This document shows, piece by piece, positions 20,823 to 29,696 of a stretch of 45,060 bases of DNA. This DNA comes from Agrobacterium tumefaciens (lineage in GTDB: Bacteria; Pseudomonadota; Alphaproteobacteria; Rhizobiales; Rhizobiaceae), in NCBI RefSeq assembly GCF_013337285.1, contig NZ_SUPW01000015.1:1-45060 (forward strand), in the 5' to 3' direction. The translations under genes and the position numbers were made by a program. Below the pieces are notes generated by a model. That model was not told the DNA's origin and made no database searches. It worked only from the letters and a program-made list of their open reading frames with translations. Positions within the stretch are counted from its first letter, which is position 1, and every line of letters starts with the position of its first letter.

Positions 20823-21608
20823 TTGAACGACACGACAACGACCCGGCGGGGTTTCCTGCTTGGAGCAGGTGGATTGGCGCTTGCCGGCCTTGCGGGCTGT
20901 AACACCACGGCGCGCGAAGCCGCACGGCCGACCGCCCCCGCCGACGACCCGATGTATGCGCTGATGTACGGCCCCAAGCCGGACGAGCAGTTTCCGCTGC
21001 CGGAAATTCCCTATAAGCGCATTCCACGCCAGTTTCTGCGGCAGATGGTGGCCAATCCGACAGGCGAGCGCCCCGGCATCATCGTCGTCGATACCGCCAA
21101 CCATTTCCTCTATCTCACCTATGAGAACGGTCAGGCCATGCGTTACGGCGTAGGTCTCGGCCGCGCCGGTTTCGAATGGGCCGGCCGCGGCGTCATCCAG
21201 TACAAGCGCCAATGGCCGCGCTGGACGCCGCCCGACGAGATGGTCGCCCGCCAGCCGGAACTGGAGCCGTACAGCAGCCGCAACGGCGGCATGGAGCCGG
21301 GCCTCAAGAACCCGCTGGGCGCGCGTGCGCTCTATATCTTCAAGGACGCCAAGGACACGATCTACCGTCTGCACGGTTCGCCCGAATGGTGGACCATCGG
21401 CAAGTCGGTATCATCAGGCTGCGTGCGCCTCATCAACCAGGATATCGTCGATCTCTATAACCGCGTGCCGGATGGTACGCCGATCGTTGTGACGGCGCTT
21501 GGCCCGGCGCAGCAGGGTGTGCCGATCGGTCAGGAAGGCGTGCCCGTTGCCCAATATGGCAATGGCGTGGTTGGCGACGGGTTGTCGCGGCCGGTCCAGA
21601 CCTACTGA
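20823..21608 (+). CDS. L,D-transpeptidase of the ErfK/YbiS type, lipoprotein
   Basis: A 261-residue protein starting at TTG, with GAGG 8 nt upstream. The N-terminus TTTTRRGFLLGAGGLALAGL has a twin-Arg motif and is followed by the lipobox LAGC, so it is likely an exported lipoprotein. The YkuD domain is complete: YRLHGSPEWWTIGKSVSSGC with VRL next, giving the His and the catalytic Cys. It is predicted to make 3-3 crosslinks or anchor proteins to peptidoglycan. It is co-oriented with, and 19 nt from, the YafK-type gene, and a hairpin terminator follows. Confidence 0.92.
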   Translation: MNDTTTTRRGFLLGAGGLALAGLAGCNTTAREAARPTAPADDPMYALMYGPKPDEQFPLPEIPYKRIPRQFLRQMVANPTGERPGIIVVDTANHFLYLTYENGQAMRYGVGLGRAGFEWAGRGVIQYKRQWPRWTPPDEMVARQPELEPYSSRNGGMEPGLKNPLGARALYIFKDAKDTIYRLHGSPEWWTIGKSVSSGCVRLINQDIVDLYNRVPDGTPIVVTALGPAQQGVPIGQEGVPVAQYGNGVVGDGLSRPVQTY

Positions 21609-21617
21609 TAGACAAAA

Positions 21618-21649
21618 ATTTCCAGCCGCTGAAATCGGCGGCTGGAAAT
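21618..21649. terminator. Bidirectional terminator between L,D-transpeptidase and MCP genes
   Basis: Perfect 12-bp stem ATTTCCAGCCGC / GCGGCTGGAAAT with an 8-nt loop. The minus-strand side continues as TTTTTGTC, a typical T tract for the MCP gene. Confidence 0.85.
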
Positions 21650-21680
21650 GATGGGCGAATGGCAGCGCGATGCTTCCGCC

Positions 21681-23501
21681 TCAGGCCACGTGACGGATGA
21701 TGTCGTGGCCACCGACACCTTCCATATCCAGACGGAAACGTGAAACCAGTGCGCGCAACTTTGCCGTTTCGGCGGCAAGCGTTGCCGAGGCGGCGGTGGA
21801 TTGTTCCACCATCGCCGCATTCTGCTGGGTGGCGTGATCCATGGAGTTCACGGCGGCGTTGATTTCGGCAAGCCCCGTCGATTGCTCGGCGGCTGACGTC
21901 GCAATCGCGGTCATGTGCTGGTCGATGCCGGCGATGCGCTCGCCAATATCCTTCAGCGCCGCACCGGTATCGAGAACCAGCTTCACGCCGCTTTCCACTT
22001 CTGCCGATGATTGGCGGATATGGTCGCGGATTTCGCTTGCGGCCTTTGCGGAACGCTGGGCGAGGTCGCGCACTTCCTGTGCCACCACGGCAAAGCCCTT
22101 GCCGGCCTCACCGGCGCGGGCGGCCTCCACCCCGGCATTCAGCGCCAGAAGATTAGTCTGGAAAGCGATTTCGTCGATAACGCCGATGATACCGGTAATC
22201 TGCCGCGACGATGTCTCGATGCGGCGCATCGCCTCTTCGGCGTGGCTGACCACCTCAACCGATTTCAGGGCGCTGTGGTTGGCGTCGGTGGCGGCAAGCC
22301 GCGCCTCAGAAGTGCGTTTGTTGGCGTTTGAGACATTGGCCGTGATTTCCTCGAGCGCTGCGGCGGTCTGTTCGAGGGAGGCTGCCTGATTTTCCGTACG
22401 GCGGGAAAGGTCACCGGCGCCGGCGGCAATCTCGCGGCTGCTGCCGTCGATAGTGCCGATACCATCGGAAATCGCAAACAATGTTTCGGCCAGCTGCCGG
22501 ACAGAACTGTTGAAATCGTGCCGCAGGGCTTCAAATTGCGGGGCGAAGGCCTGATCGAGCTGGAAGGCCAGATCACCCGAAGCCAGCCGCTTCAGACCGC
22601 TAGCGAGGCCTGATGTGGCAATGCGCAATCGTTCGGAAGCGTCCTCCTCGGCCTGCTGGCGTGCTGCTTCCTGATCGGCTTGCGCCTGCAGGCGGGCCGC
22701 TGCCGCCTGTTCTTCAAGCACCCGGTTGGCGATGGCCGCCTGTCGGAATATTTCGACCGCGCAGGACATGGAGCCGATCTCGTCCTTGCGGTCGATGCCG
22801 GAGGGTGGCTGAGACGTATCGCCGCCCGCCAGTGTTTCCATGTTCTTTGACAATTGCAGGATGGGATGGATAACCGATTTGCGGGTGAGAAGGAAAAGCC
22901 CGGCGGAAAAAATTGCCGCCAGAACCAGCAAGCCCTTCAAGGCAAGGTTGATGGTCTCCTTGGTTTTTTCGCTTTCGGCCGAGGCGGCATCGGACAGGGC
23001 CTCGATCTGGTCGCCGGCCGTTTCCATCGCTTTTTCAAGCGCCGAAAATTGCCGCATGAACTCCGGCATCAGCTTGATCGCCTCTTCCGGGCTGGAGCCG
23101 GCAAGGCCGACAACCGCATTGGCGGCGTCCATATAAGCGAGCAGCGGTTTTTCGACGCCGTCGATCACGGTTTTGACGTTTGTGCCGGCTGAGAGAGACC
23201 TGTTGGCCTCGATCATTTCGCGGAAGCTGGCTTCATGTTCGCCAAGGTCAGCCTCAACCGCCTTGAGATCGAGGCCCATACTGGCATTGGTGGAAAGAAT
23301 GGCGGCAAGTACGTCGGAGCGCAATGCATCATGCATCATGTCCGCCTGCATGTGGTTGCGCAGCACTTCTGCCGAAAGTGCGACATATTCGCTGTTACGG
23401 TTTAGCGTTTCCGTTGCCCACATGCCAACGCCCGTGGCGGCGCCGGTGATGGAAAAGATTGCAATGCTAGCCAATATTATCTTTTTCTGAATCGACGCCA
23501 T
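21681..23501 (-). CDS. Methyl-accepting chemotaxis protein
   Basis: A 606-residue chemoreceptor. Order: first membrane helix (about residues 7-29), a roughly 160-residue periplasmic helical sensor domain, second membrane helix (about 187-208), a HAMP domain starting at [15 protein letters not shown], then a long cytoplasmic coiled-coil domain. The conserved signalling tip that contacts CheA/CheW reads [20 protein letters not shown]. No C-terminal CheR/CheB pentapeptide is seen; the tail is [10 protein letters not shown]. The ligand is unknown. The gene is monocistronic, between two terminators. Confidence 0.95.
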   Translation of the reverse strand: MASIQKKIILASIAIFSITGAATGVGMWATETLNRNSEYVALSAEVLRNHMQADMMHDALRSDVLAAILSTNASMGLDLKAVEADLGEHEASFREMIEANRSLSAGTNVKTVIDGVEKPLLAYMDAANAVVGLAGSSPEEAIKLMPEFMRQFSALEKAMETAGDQIEALSDAASAESEKTKETINLALKGLLVLAAIFSAGLFLLTRKSVIHPILQLSKNMETLAGGDTSQPPSGIDRKDEIGSMSCAVEIFRQAAIANRVLEEQAAAARLQAQADQEAARQQAEEDASERLRIATSGLASGLKRLASGDLAFQLDQAFAPQFEALRHDFNSSVRQLAETLFAISDGIGTIDGSSREIAAGAGDLSRRTENQAASLEQTAAALEEITANVSNANKRTSEARLAATDANHSALKSVEVVSHAEEAMRRIETSSRQITGIIGVIDEIAFQTNLLALNAGVEAARAGEAGKGFAVVAQEVRDLAQRSAKAASEIRDHIRQSSAEVESGVKLVLDTGAALKDIGERIAGIDQHMTAIATSAAEQSTGLAEINAAVNSMDHATQQNAAMVEQSTAASATLAAETAKLRALVSRFRLDMEGVGGHDIIRHVA

Positions 23502-23596
23502 GGGGACGTTCCCGCGCTGTTGGTTATACTGCGGGAAAATAATAGAACATGCTTAATAAATGATCTATGTACGCTCTGTTTTGATAAAAGTGAAAA

Positions 23597-23624
23597 AAAG
23601 GCTGCAATTTCTATTGCAGCCTTT
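23597..23624 (-). terminator. Rho-independent terminator of the aminotransferase gene
   Basis: Perfect 12-bp stem AAAGGCTGCAAT / ATTGCAGCCTTT with a 4-nt loop, followed on the minus strand by a run of seven T residues including the stem end. It lies 22 nt after the aminotransferase stop and upstream of the MCP promoter region. Confidence 0.9.
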
Positions 23625-23646
23625 CCTATATTAGGACTTTATACTT

Positions 23647-24984
23647 TTAATTTGCGCGTTTCAGCGCGTCGCCGAGGATTGAGAGGATATCATCGAAATG
23701 GGATTTTTCGGCGATCAGCGGCGGCGAGAGGGCGATGATATCGCCGGTGACGCGGACAAGCAGGCCACGCTCGAAGCAATCCGTGAAGATGTCATAGGCG
23801 CGCGCGCCGATGGCGCCATCGCGCGATTGCAGTTCGATGCCGGCGATGAGGCCGATGGTGCGGATGTCGATGACGTTTGGCAGGCCCTTCAGAGAATGGA
23901 TGGCATCGTGCCAGACATCCTGCAATTCAGATGCGCGGGTAAAGAGGCCTTCGTCGCGGTAGATATCGAGCGCGGCGATGCCGGCGGCGCAGGCGACGGG
24001 ATGGCCGGAATAGGTATAGCCGTGGAACAGCTCGATCTGACTTTCCGGGCCATGCATCAGCGCATCATGCACCTTGCGGCTGGTGAAGACCGCGCCCATG
24101 GGGATCGCGCCATTGGTCAGACCCTTGGCGGTGGTGACGATGTCAGGCGTAACGCCGAAGTAGTTGCTGGCGAATGATGCGCCCACGCGGCCGAAACCGG
24201 TGATGACTTCATCGAAAATGAGGAGAATGCCATGCCTGTCGCAGATGGCGCGAAGGCGCTCCAGATAACCCTTCGGCGGCACCAGCACGCCGGTGGAGCC
24301 GGCCACCGGCTCGACGATGCAGGCGGCGATGGTTTCAGCGCCATGCAGCGCGACCAGCCGTTCCAGATCGTCGGCAAGCTCGGCGCCGTGCTCGGGCTGG
24401 CCCTTGACGAAGCTGTTTTTCGCCAGATCGTGGGTGTGGCGCAGATGGTCGGCGGGGATTTGCGGGAAAACACGGCGGTTGTTGACGAGACCGCCCACCG
24501 AGATACCGCCGAAACCGACGCCGTGATAACCGCGCTCACGGCCGATCAGGCGGCTGCGGGTGCCCTGGCCGATGGCGCGCTGATAGGCGATGGCGATCTT
24601 AAGGGCCGTATCGACCGATTCTGAACCGGAGCCGGTGTAGAAGACGCGATCAAGCTTTGCACCTTCCGGGCCGGGAGCGATTTCCGCCAGCCGCTCGGCG
24701 AATTCGAAAGCGACGGGATGGCCCATCTGGAAGGAGGGCGCGTAATCCATGGTCGAAAGCTGGTGCTTGACGGCGGAGGCGATCTGCTGGCGGCCATGGC
24801 CGAGATTGACGCACCAGAGGCCAGCCGTACCGTCGAGAACCTGGCGGCCGTCATCGCTGGTGTAATACATGCCCTCGGCGCTGACCAGCAGGCGCGGGCT
24901 GGCCTTGAACTGCCGGTTGGCGGTAAACGGCATCCAGTAGCTGTCAAGCGAGGTGGAATTGGATCGGCTGGGGTTGTCCATCAT
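23647..24984 (-). CDS. Omega-amino acid (beta-alanine):pyruvate aminotransferase, class III
   Basis: A 445-residue PLP-dependent transaminase. The N-terminal half has LDSYWMPFTANRQFKASPRL and DGTAGLWCVNLGHGR, characteristic of omega-amino acid:pyruvate aminotransferases. The cofactor motif is LLIFDEVITGFGRVG and the PLP Lys is in TTAKGLTNGA. AGGAG precedes the ATG at 24984; an open frame continues upstream to 25338 but runs through the divergent regulator and is not expected to be translated. It probably moves amino groups from beta-alanine or other omega-amines to pyruvate. The divergent XRE-cupin gene is its likely regulator. Confidence 0.9.
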   Translation of the reverse strand: MMDNPSRSNSTSLDSYWMPFTANRQFKASPRLLVSAEGMYYTSDDGRQVLDGTAGLWCVNLGHGRQQIASAVKHQLSTMDYAPSFQMGHPVAFEFAERLAEIAPGPEGAKLDRVFYTGSGSESVDTALKIAIAYQRAIGQGTRSRLIGRERGYHGVGFGGISVGGLVNNRRVFPQIPADHLRHTHDLAKNSFVKGQPEHGAELADDLERLVALHGAETIAACIVEPVAGSTGVLVPPKGYLERLRAICDRHGILLIFDEVITGFGRVGASFASNYFGVTPDIVTTAKGLTNGAIPMGAVFTSRKVHDALMHGPESQIELFHGYTYSGHPVACAAGIAALDIYRDEGLFTRASELQDVWHDAIHSLKGLPNVIDIRTIGLIAGIELQSRDGAIGARAYDIFTDCFERGLLVRVTGDIIALSPPLIAEKSHFDDILSILGDALKRAN

Positions 24985-25127
24985 GGTTCTCCTGTTCGTT
25001 GCCGATGATTGAAAGCTATTTTCCAGACTGAACAAGCCCTTTTCTCGCTGTGGCCAAGTCATTGAAAATGCTATACGCGAAAAGGCAGGTTTTCGGTATT
25101 TCGAACAAGGGTAACGGAGGCTCCAGC

Positions 25128-25676
25128 ATGTCGGTGGATATAGGCGGGCGTTTGCGGCATTTGCGGCTGCGCCACAATATTTCCCAGCGGGAACTGGCAA
25201 GGCGCGCCGGTGTGACCAATTCGACGATTTCGCTGATCGAAAGCAACACCTCCAACCCGTCCGTGGGGGCGTTGAAGCGTATTCTCGACGGCATACCCAT
25301 CGGCCTTGCCGAGTTTTTCGCCTTCGAGCCGGAGACAAGCCGCAAAGCCTTTTACCGGGCGGATGAGTTGGTCGAGATCGGCAAGGGGCCGATCTCGTTT
25401 CGGCAGGTGGGCGACAATGTCTTCGGTCGCAGCCTGCAAATCCTGAAGGAATGTTACCAGCCGGGCGCCGATACCGGCAAGGTGCCGCTGGTGCACGATG
25501 GTGAGGAGGGGGGCATCATCCTCTCCGGGCGTCTGGAAGTGACGGTCGACGACGAGAGGCGGGTGCTGGGACCGGGAGACGCCTATTATTTCGAAAGCCG
25601 CCGGCCGCATCGCTTCCGCTGCATCGGTCCCGTGCCGTGCGAGGTCATCAGTGCCTGCACGCCGCCCACCTTCTGA
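25128..25676 (+). CDS. XRE-family regulator with C-terminal cupin domain (PuuR-like)
   Basis: A 182-residue regulator. Residues about 5-60 are an XRE helix-turn-helix (LRHLRLRHNISQRELARRAG, then STISLIESN). Residues about 105-180 are a cupin sensor domain (VHDGEEGGIILSGRLEV, ending CEVISACTPPTF). GGAGG lies 7 nt before the ATG at 25128; the longer frame from 25050 lacks a ribosome-binding site. It is divergent from the aminotransferase. The 143-nt gap between them holds a loose direct repeat, ATTGAAAGCTAT and ATTGAAAATGCTAT, that could be its operator. PuuR-type regulators respond to amines or amino acids. Confidence 0.87.
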   Translation: MSVDIGGRLRHLRLRHNISQRELARRAGVTNSTISLIESNTSNPSVGALKRILDGIPIGLAEFFAFEPETSRKAFYRADELVEIGKGPISFRQVGDNVFGRSLQILKECYQPGADTGKVPLVHDGEEGGIILSGRLEVTVDDERRVLGPGDAYYFESRRPHRFRCIGPVPCEVISACTPPTF

Positions 25677-26293
25677 TTCTACCGGGTTCTGCGTCAGGTG
25701 GGGCAAGAAGGGCGGGCGTTCCATCATGCGCGGAAAAAAACGGCCGGGAGCAGAGGATTTTCTGCAGGATGACGAGGTTTTGATACGAATTCCTGCCACT
25801 ATTTTGCCGCTTTTGCGCCGCTCTTGCAACTTCTCCATCGCTTTTTCTTGGCAAAGCCACAGTGCCGGGTAAAAAAATCCCGGCTAATATGTCAAATTTT
25901 ATATGCATTGCCGCAATCTTGCTGCGCCGCAAAAAAATTTAATAGTCTGTTACACGCATGGCTTTTCTTGGTGTTCCTGTCTCATCCCATCAAGTCATAA
26001 GAAACATATAAGAAAAGACTATCCGGGGTCGAAAACGCAATACATGCAGCGGCGACACCCATGCTCTGGACACATGGCCATAGGCGCATTTGTTGCTTTT
26101 TTATGCAGCGGATAATATTGCCCGGAGGTTGATCGGCCGCTGCCGCAAGAAATCGCATAGACGGTCATAGGCAATGTGCCTTACAAAAAATCCATTAGCA
26201 TCAAATTCCGAACACAGACTTGTTATCTCCTTTAGACGGAAAGACACGCCTCCGGGCACCGACCAATCGCAAAACATAAATGGAGTTCACTCT
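25677..26293. other. 617-nt non-coding region upstream of exoY
   Basis: I find no convincing gene. It is unusually A/T-tract rich for this window, with several runs of 6-7 A residues. A hairpin GCCGGG / CCCGGC (25864-25884) encloses a seven-A loop but has no T tract, so it is not a normal terminator. A long leader or multiple regulator sites for exoY are likely. An in-frame ATG at 26174 upstream of exoY has no ribosome-binding site. Confidence 0.5.
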
Positions 26294-26974
26294 ATGAAGT
26301 CCGCGACCCAATCGGCTGAACAGACACTCAGCAGTTCCGAAGATTTCGATGTCAGCTTCCCTATCGGGGGCATCGCAAAACGCAGCTTCGATATGGCATC
26401 GGCTGTGCTTGCGCTGCTCATCTTCAGCCCGATTTTCCTGTTGATCGCCGCTCTGGTGAAATTTTCCGATCCCGGCCCGATCTTTTACGGTCACCGGCGT
26501 GTCGGACATAATGGCCGCTATTTCCATTGCCTGAAATTCAGGACGATGGCGATGAACGGTGACGAGATGTTGCGGCAATATCTTGCCGCCAATCCGGAAG
26601 CCGCCGAAGAATGGCGCGCGACCCGCAAGCTCAAGAACGATCCGCGCGTCACCGCCGTCGGCGCGGTGCTGCGTAAGCTCTCCCTCGATGAACTGCCGCA
26701 GCTCCTCAACATCATCCGTGGTGAAATGAGCGTGGTTGGCCCGCGCCCCGTCGTTGACGAGGAACTGAGCTATTATGAAAGCGATGCCGCATATTATCTC
26801 AGCACCCGTCCTGGCCTGACCGGCCTGTGGCAGATCAGCGGCCGTAACGACGTCTCCTACAAGACCCGCGTCGCTTTCGACACGCAATACGTTCAGAACT
26901 GGTCGATGCGGCAGGATGTCTTCATCATCGTCAAGACCATTCCAGCCGTGTGCCTGTCGCGCGGCAGCTACTGA
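26294..26974 (+). CDS. exoY: ExoY, undecaprenyl-phosphate galactose phosphotransferase
   Basis: A 226-residue priming sugar transferase of the bacterial sugar transferase family. It transfers galactose-1-phosphate from UDP-galactose to undecaprenyl phosphate, the first step of succinoglycan synthesis. One N-terminal membrane helix (VLALLIFSPIFLLIAALVKF) is followed by FYGHRRVGHNGRYFHCLKFR, LSLDELPQLLNIIRGEMSVV, GPRPVVDEEL and RPGLTGLWQISGRNDVSY; the end KTIPAVCLSRGSY matches Sinorhizobium ExoY as I remember it. The ATG at 26294 has GGAG 8 nt upstream and the MKSAT start of ExoY. UDP-galactose could come from the epimerase at 40576 or a distant exoB. Confidence 0.93.
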   Translation: MKSATQSAEQTLSSSEDFDVSFPIGGIAKRSFDMASAVLALLIFSPIFLLIAALVKFSDPGPIFYGHRRVGHNGRYFHCLKFRTMAMNGDEMLRQYLAANPEAAEEWRATRKLKNDPRVTAVGAVLRKLSLDELPQLLNIIRGEMSVVGPRPVVDEELSYYESDAAYYLSTRPGLTGLWQISGRNDVSYKTRVAFDTQYVQNWSMRQDVFIIVKTIPAVCLSRGSY

Positions 26975-27014
26975 AATCAATATTGAGTTCGGCTTTATCG
27001 ATTTTCGTTTCGAC

Positions 27015-27056
27015 ACGCACCCTGACCGGGATCCCAAGTCCGGTCTTCGGGTGCGT
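27015..27056 (+). promoter_or_regulatory. Two-tier hairpin between exoY and exoF
   Basis: An outer 8-bp stem ACGCACCC / GGGTGCGT (27015-27022 and 27049-27056) encloses an inner 5-bp stem ACCGG / CCGGT (27025-27029 and 27040-27044). There is no T tract. It sits in the 192-nt gap between exoY and exoF and could be an attenuator, an RNA stabiliser or a cis-regulatory element. Confidence 0.45.
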
Positions 27057-27166
27057 CATTGGTGCTAACAATAGCGGCCGCTCATGCGGCGCTGCGCAGC
27101 CGGCCCTGTCCGGTTGCTCTATCGTCTGATCGCCTGCATGGCGATCAGCAAACAGGGAGTCTCCCG

Positions 27167-28420
27167 ATGAACGGCTTTTTTGCCACCACCCGCCGTCCGC
27201 TTGCCACCCTCGTGCTTGCCGTTGCCTTTGCCGCGCCGCTCTCCGCAATGGCGGCAGAGGGTGGACAATACACGCTCGGCACCGCCGACAAGCTGCGCAT
27301 CCGCGTCGCCGAATGGCAGCCCGCCGATGGCAGCATCCGCAACTGGGACGTCATCAACGGGGATTATTCCGTTGGCCCATCCGGGGCGCTGTCCTTGCCC
27401 TTCATCGGCCAGCTCGAGGTTTCGGGAAAAACACCCTCGGAAGTCGGGGAGGCGATTGGCGCGCAGCTTCAGAGTAAATTCGCGCTTCGCAACCTGCCGT
27501 CGGCTTCCGTCGAAATTGCCCAGTTCCGGCCGATCTTTCTGAGCGGTGACGTGCAGACGCCGGGCGAATATCCCTATGCGGCCAATCTCACGGTTCTGAA
27601 GGCCGTCAGCCTTGCCGGCGGCCTGCGTCGCTCCGATGCCGGGCAGCGTTTTGCCCGCGACTTCATCAATGCGCGCGGGGACGCCGCCGTCTATGACAAC
27701 CAGCGGGCAAGGCTGCTCGCCCGCCAGGCGCGGCTGATTGCCGAGGTGAAGGGTGACGCGTCCATCGCCAAGACGCCTGAAATGGAAAAGATCAGCGAGA
27801 TCGATGTGCTTCTGGCCAGCGAAAGCGCGCTGATGAAGTCCCGTACCGAGCGTTATACGCTTCAACTGAAGGCGCTGACGGATCTGCATGCCCTTTTGCA
27901 GAGCGAAGTCGAGTCGCTGAATAAAAAATCGGAAACACAGAACCGCCAGCTCCAGCTTGCCAACGAGGACCGCGACCGCGTCAACCGTCTGAACGAGCAG
28001 GGGCTTGCACTGTCGCAACGGCGTATCTCGGCGGAAGAACGGGCGGCGGAGGTGGAATCCACCCTGCTCGATATCGACACGCAGTCGCTGCGCGCCAAGC
28101 AGGACATCAACAAGGCAACCCAGGACGAGATCAACCTGCGCAACGACTGGGTGGCGCAGCGATCCAAGGAATTGCAGGACACCGAAGCGGAACTCGACAA
28201 GCTCAATCTGCAGCTGACCACCAGCCGCGAATTGATGTCGGAGGCGCTGGCGCAATCGGCCGAGGCGATCCGCTTCGATCCGTCGGGGAAGTCCGCGACC
28301 ATCAGCTACCTCGTGGTGCGTGAGGAAGACGGCAAGCCGAAGGAAGTGAAGGTGGATGAAAACACCCTGCTTCAGCCCGGCGACGTCATCAAGGTTTCAT
28401 CCGAAATCCTGATGCAGTGA
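27167..28420 (+). CDS. exoF: ExoF-like outer-membrane polysaccharide export protein
   Basis: A 417-residue protein close to the usual ExoF length. The signal peptide is about residues 1-29 (cut after AMAA). The Wza-type poly_export domain follows: YTLGTADKLRIRVAEWQ, VNGDYSVGPSGALSLPFIGQ-like segment, then a SLBB domain at FLSGDVQTPGEYPYAANLTV. Residues about 195-375 form a long coiled coil, which ExoF-type proteins have and Wza lacks. The C-terminus has LLQPGDVIKVSSEILMQ. It forms the periplasmic/outer-membrane export path for the polymer. AGGGAG precedes the ATG at 27167. exoQ follows 7 nt later. Confidence 0.9.
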   Translation: MNGFFATTRRPLATLVLAVAFAAPLSAMAAEGGQYTLGTADKLRIRVAEWQPADGSIRNWDVINGDYSVGPSGALSLPFIGQLEVSGKTPSEVGEAIGAQLQSKFALRNLPSASVEIAQFRPIFLSGDVQTPGEYPYAANLTVLKAVSLAGGLRRSDAGQRFARDFINARGDAAVYDNQRARLLARQARLIAEVKGDASIAKTPEMEKISEIDVLLASESALMKSRTERYTLQLKALTDLHALLQSEVESLNKKSETQNRQLQLANEDRDRVNRLNEQGLALSQRRISAEERAAEVESTLLDIDTQSLRAKQDINKATQDEINLRNDWVAQRSKELQDTEAELDKLNLQLTTSRELMSEALAQSAEAIRFDPSGKSATISYLVVREEDGKPKEVKVDENTLLQPGDVIKVSSEILMQ

Positions 28421-28427
28421 GGTTCGC

Positions 28428-29696
28428 ATGCGGATTGCCAAATCGGCGCTGATCGATCCCGAACGCAATGAAATCTTTGGAATGGCAGCGATTGCGCTGT
28501 CATTCTTCGTGTTCGCCTATTCGTCGCGTTTCGGGCAAATCTCGGTACTGGCCTATTATGGCGTGTGGCTGCCGCTGGTGGTGGTCAATTACCGGCAGGT
28601 GCTCGGCAATTATCCGCGTTATCTGTGGATCTTTGCATTTGGCATTCTGACGGTGCTGTCCAGCTTCTGGTCGGAGGCTGCGTCAGTGACCATGCGCGCC
28701 TCCATCCAGTACATGACGCATATCGTCTGCGCCTTGATTGCCATGCGCGTCATCTCGATCCGGACGCTGACTCGCGGCGCGCTGATCGGTATCGCCGTGG
28801 TTTTGCTGTATTCGCTGCTATTCGGCATTTATCTCTTCGATGCATTGGATGGCACCTATAGTTTCGTTGGCGCTTTCTCGTCGAAGAACCAGCTCGGGTT
28901 TTACGCATCGCTTGGCGTCATTTTCGCAGTCGCCTCCGTGGTGGTCCTCAAACAGAGAGGCATCTGGCTACCAATCGCCGGCGTTACCGGGCTTTTATCG
29001 GCCTATAGCCTTGTCGCGTCGCAATCGGCCACATCCACGATTACGACAGCGGCTGTGGTTGCGCTCATCATCGGCTTCATCCCGATCGGCATGCTGTCTC
29101 CAGCCAACCGCAAGATGACGTTTTTCGCGCTCGGCGGCCTTGGTGCATTGCTGGTGGTCGCTTCGCTGCAATTCGGCCTGCTCGATGCCATTCTGGGTGT
29201 TTTCGGCAAGGATTCGACGCTCACCGGCCGCACCTATCTCTGGCAGCAGGGCATCGAGGCGGCAAAACAGACACCGATCCTCGGTGTCGGCTATCAGGGC
29301 TTCTGGGTCGCGGGTTTTGCCGATGCCGAACGCCTGTGGAACGACTTCTTCATCACCGGCCGCACCGGCTTCCACTTCCATAATACCTATATCGAAACGG
29401 TGGTGGAAAATGGCATCGTGGGCATGGTGCTGCTTGGCATGGTGCTTTACGGCACGCTGCTCGGGCATCTGCGCTCGGTGCTGATGCGCAAGAGCGATCC
29501 GCAGGGCGTCATCCTGTTTGCGATCTGCGCGCTGTTCGTGGTGCGCTCCTTCGTGGAGATCGATATCATCTTCCCCTACCAGATCGGCTCGTTCCTGCTT
29601 TATTTCGCTGCGGGCAAACTGTGCCTGCCAATGAAGGCAGCGCAGAATGGTGAAACTCACCCGGCGATCGGCATGCGGTTGCAGACGAGAGTCTAG
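28428..29696 (+). CDS. exoQ: ExoQ-like polysaccharide polymerase (O-antigen ligase/Wzy family)
   Basis: A 422-residue inner-membrane protein with about 11-12 membrane segments. The large periplasmic loop contains STLTGRTYLWQQGIEAAKQT, followed by ILGVGYQGFW and RTGFHFHNTYIETVVENG, the Arg and His features typical of Wzy/WaaL-family enzymes. ExoQ polymerises succinoglycan repeat units into high-mass polymer. It is next to exoF with only a 7-nt gap and in the Sinorhizobium exoY-F-Q order. Its stop overlaps the end of a convergent gene by 4 nt. Confidence 0.9.
   Translation: MRIAKSALIDPERNEIFGMAAIALSFFVFAYSSRFGQISVLAYYGVWLPLVVVNYRQVLGNYPRYLWIFAFGILTVLSSFWSEAASVTMRASIQYMTHIVCALIAMRVISIRTLTRGALIGIAVVLLYSLLFGIYLFDALDGTYSFVGAFSSKNQLGFYASLGVIFAVASVVVLKQRGIWLPIAGVTGLLSAYSLVASQSATSTITTAAVVALIIGFIPIGMLSPANRKMTFFALGGLGALLVVASLQFGLLDAILGVFGKDSTLTGRTYLWQQGIEAAKQTPILGVGYQGFWVAGFADAERLWNDFFITGRTGFHFHNTYIETVVENGIVGMVLLGMVLYGTLLGHLRSVLMRKSDPQGVILFAICALFVVRSFVEIDIIFPYQIGSFLLYFAAGKLCLPMKAAQNGETHPAIGMRLQTRV

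Noticed and set aside
24985..25338. N-terminal extension of the aminotransferase frame
   Set aside because: It runs through the divergent regulator, has no ribosome-binding site and lacks class III aminotransferase similarity; ATG 24984 has AGGAG.
25864..25884. Hairpin GCCGGG/CCCGGC as terminator of the XRE-cupin gene
   Set aside because: It has a poly-A loop and no T tract on either strand, and lies about 190 nt after the stop.
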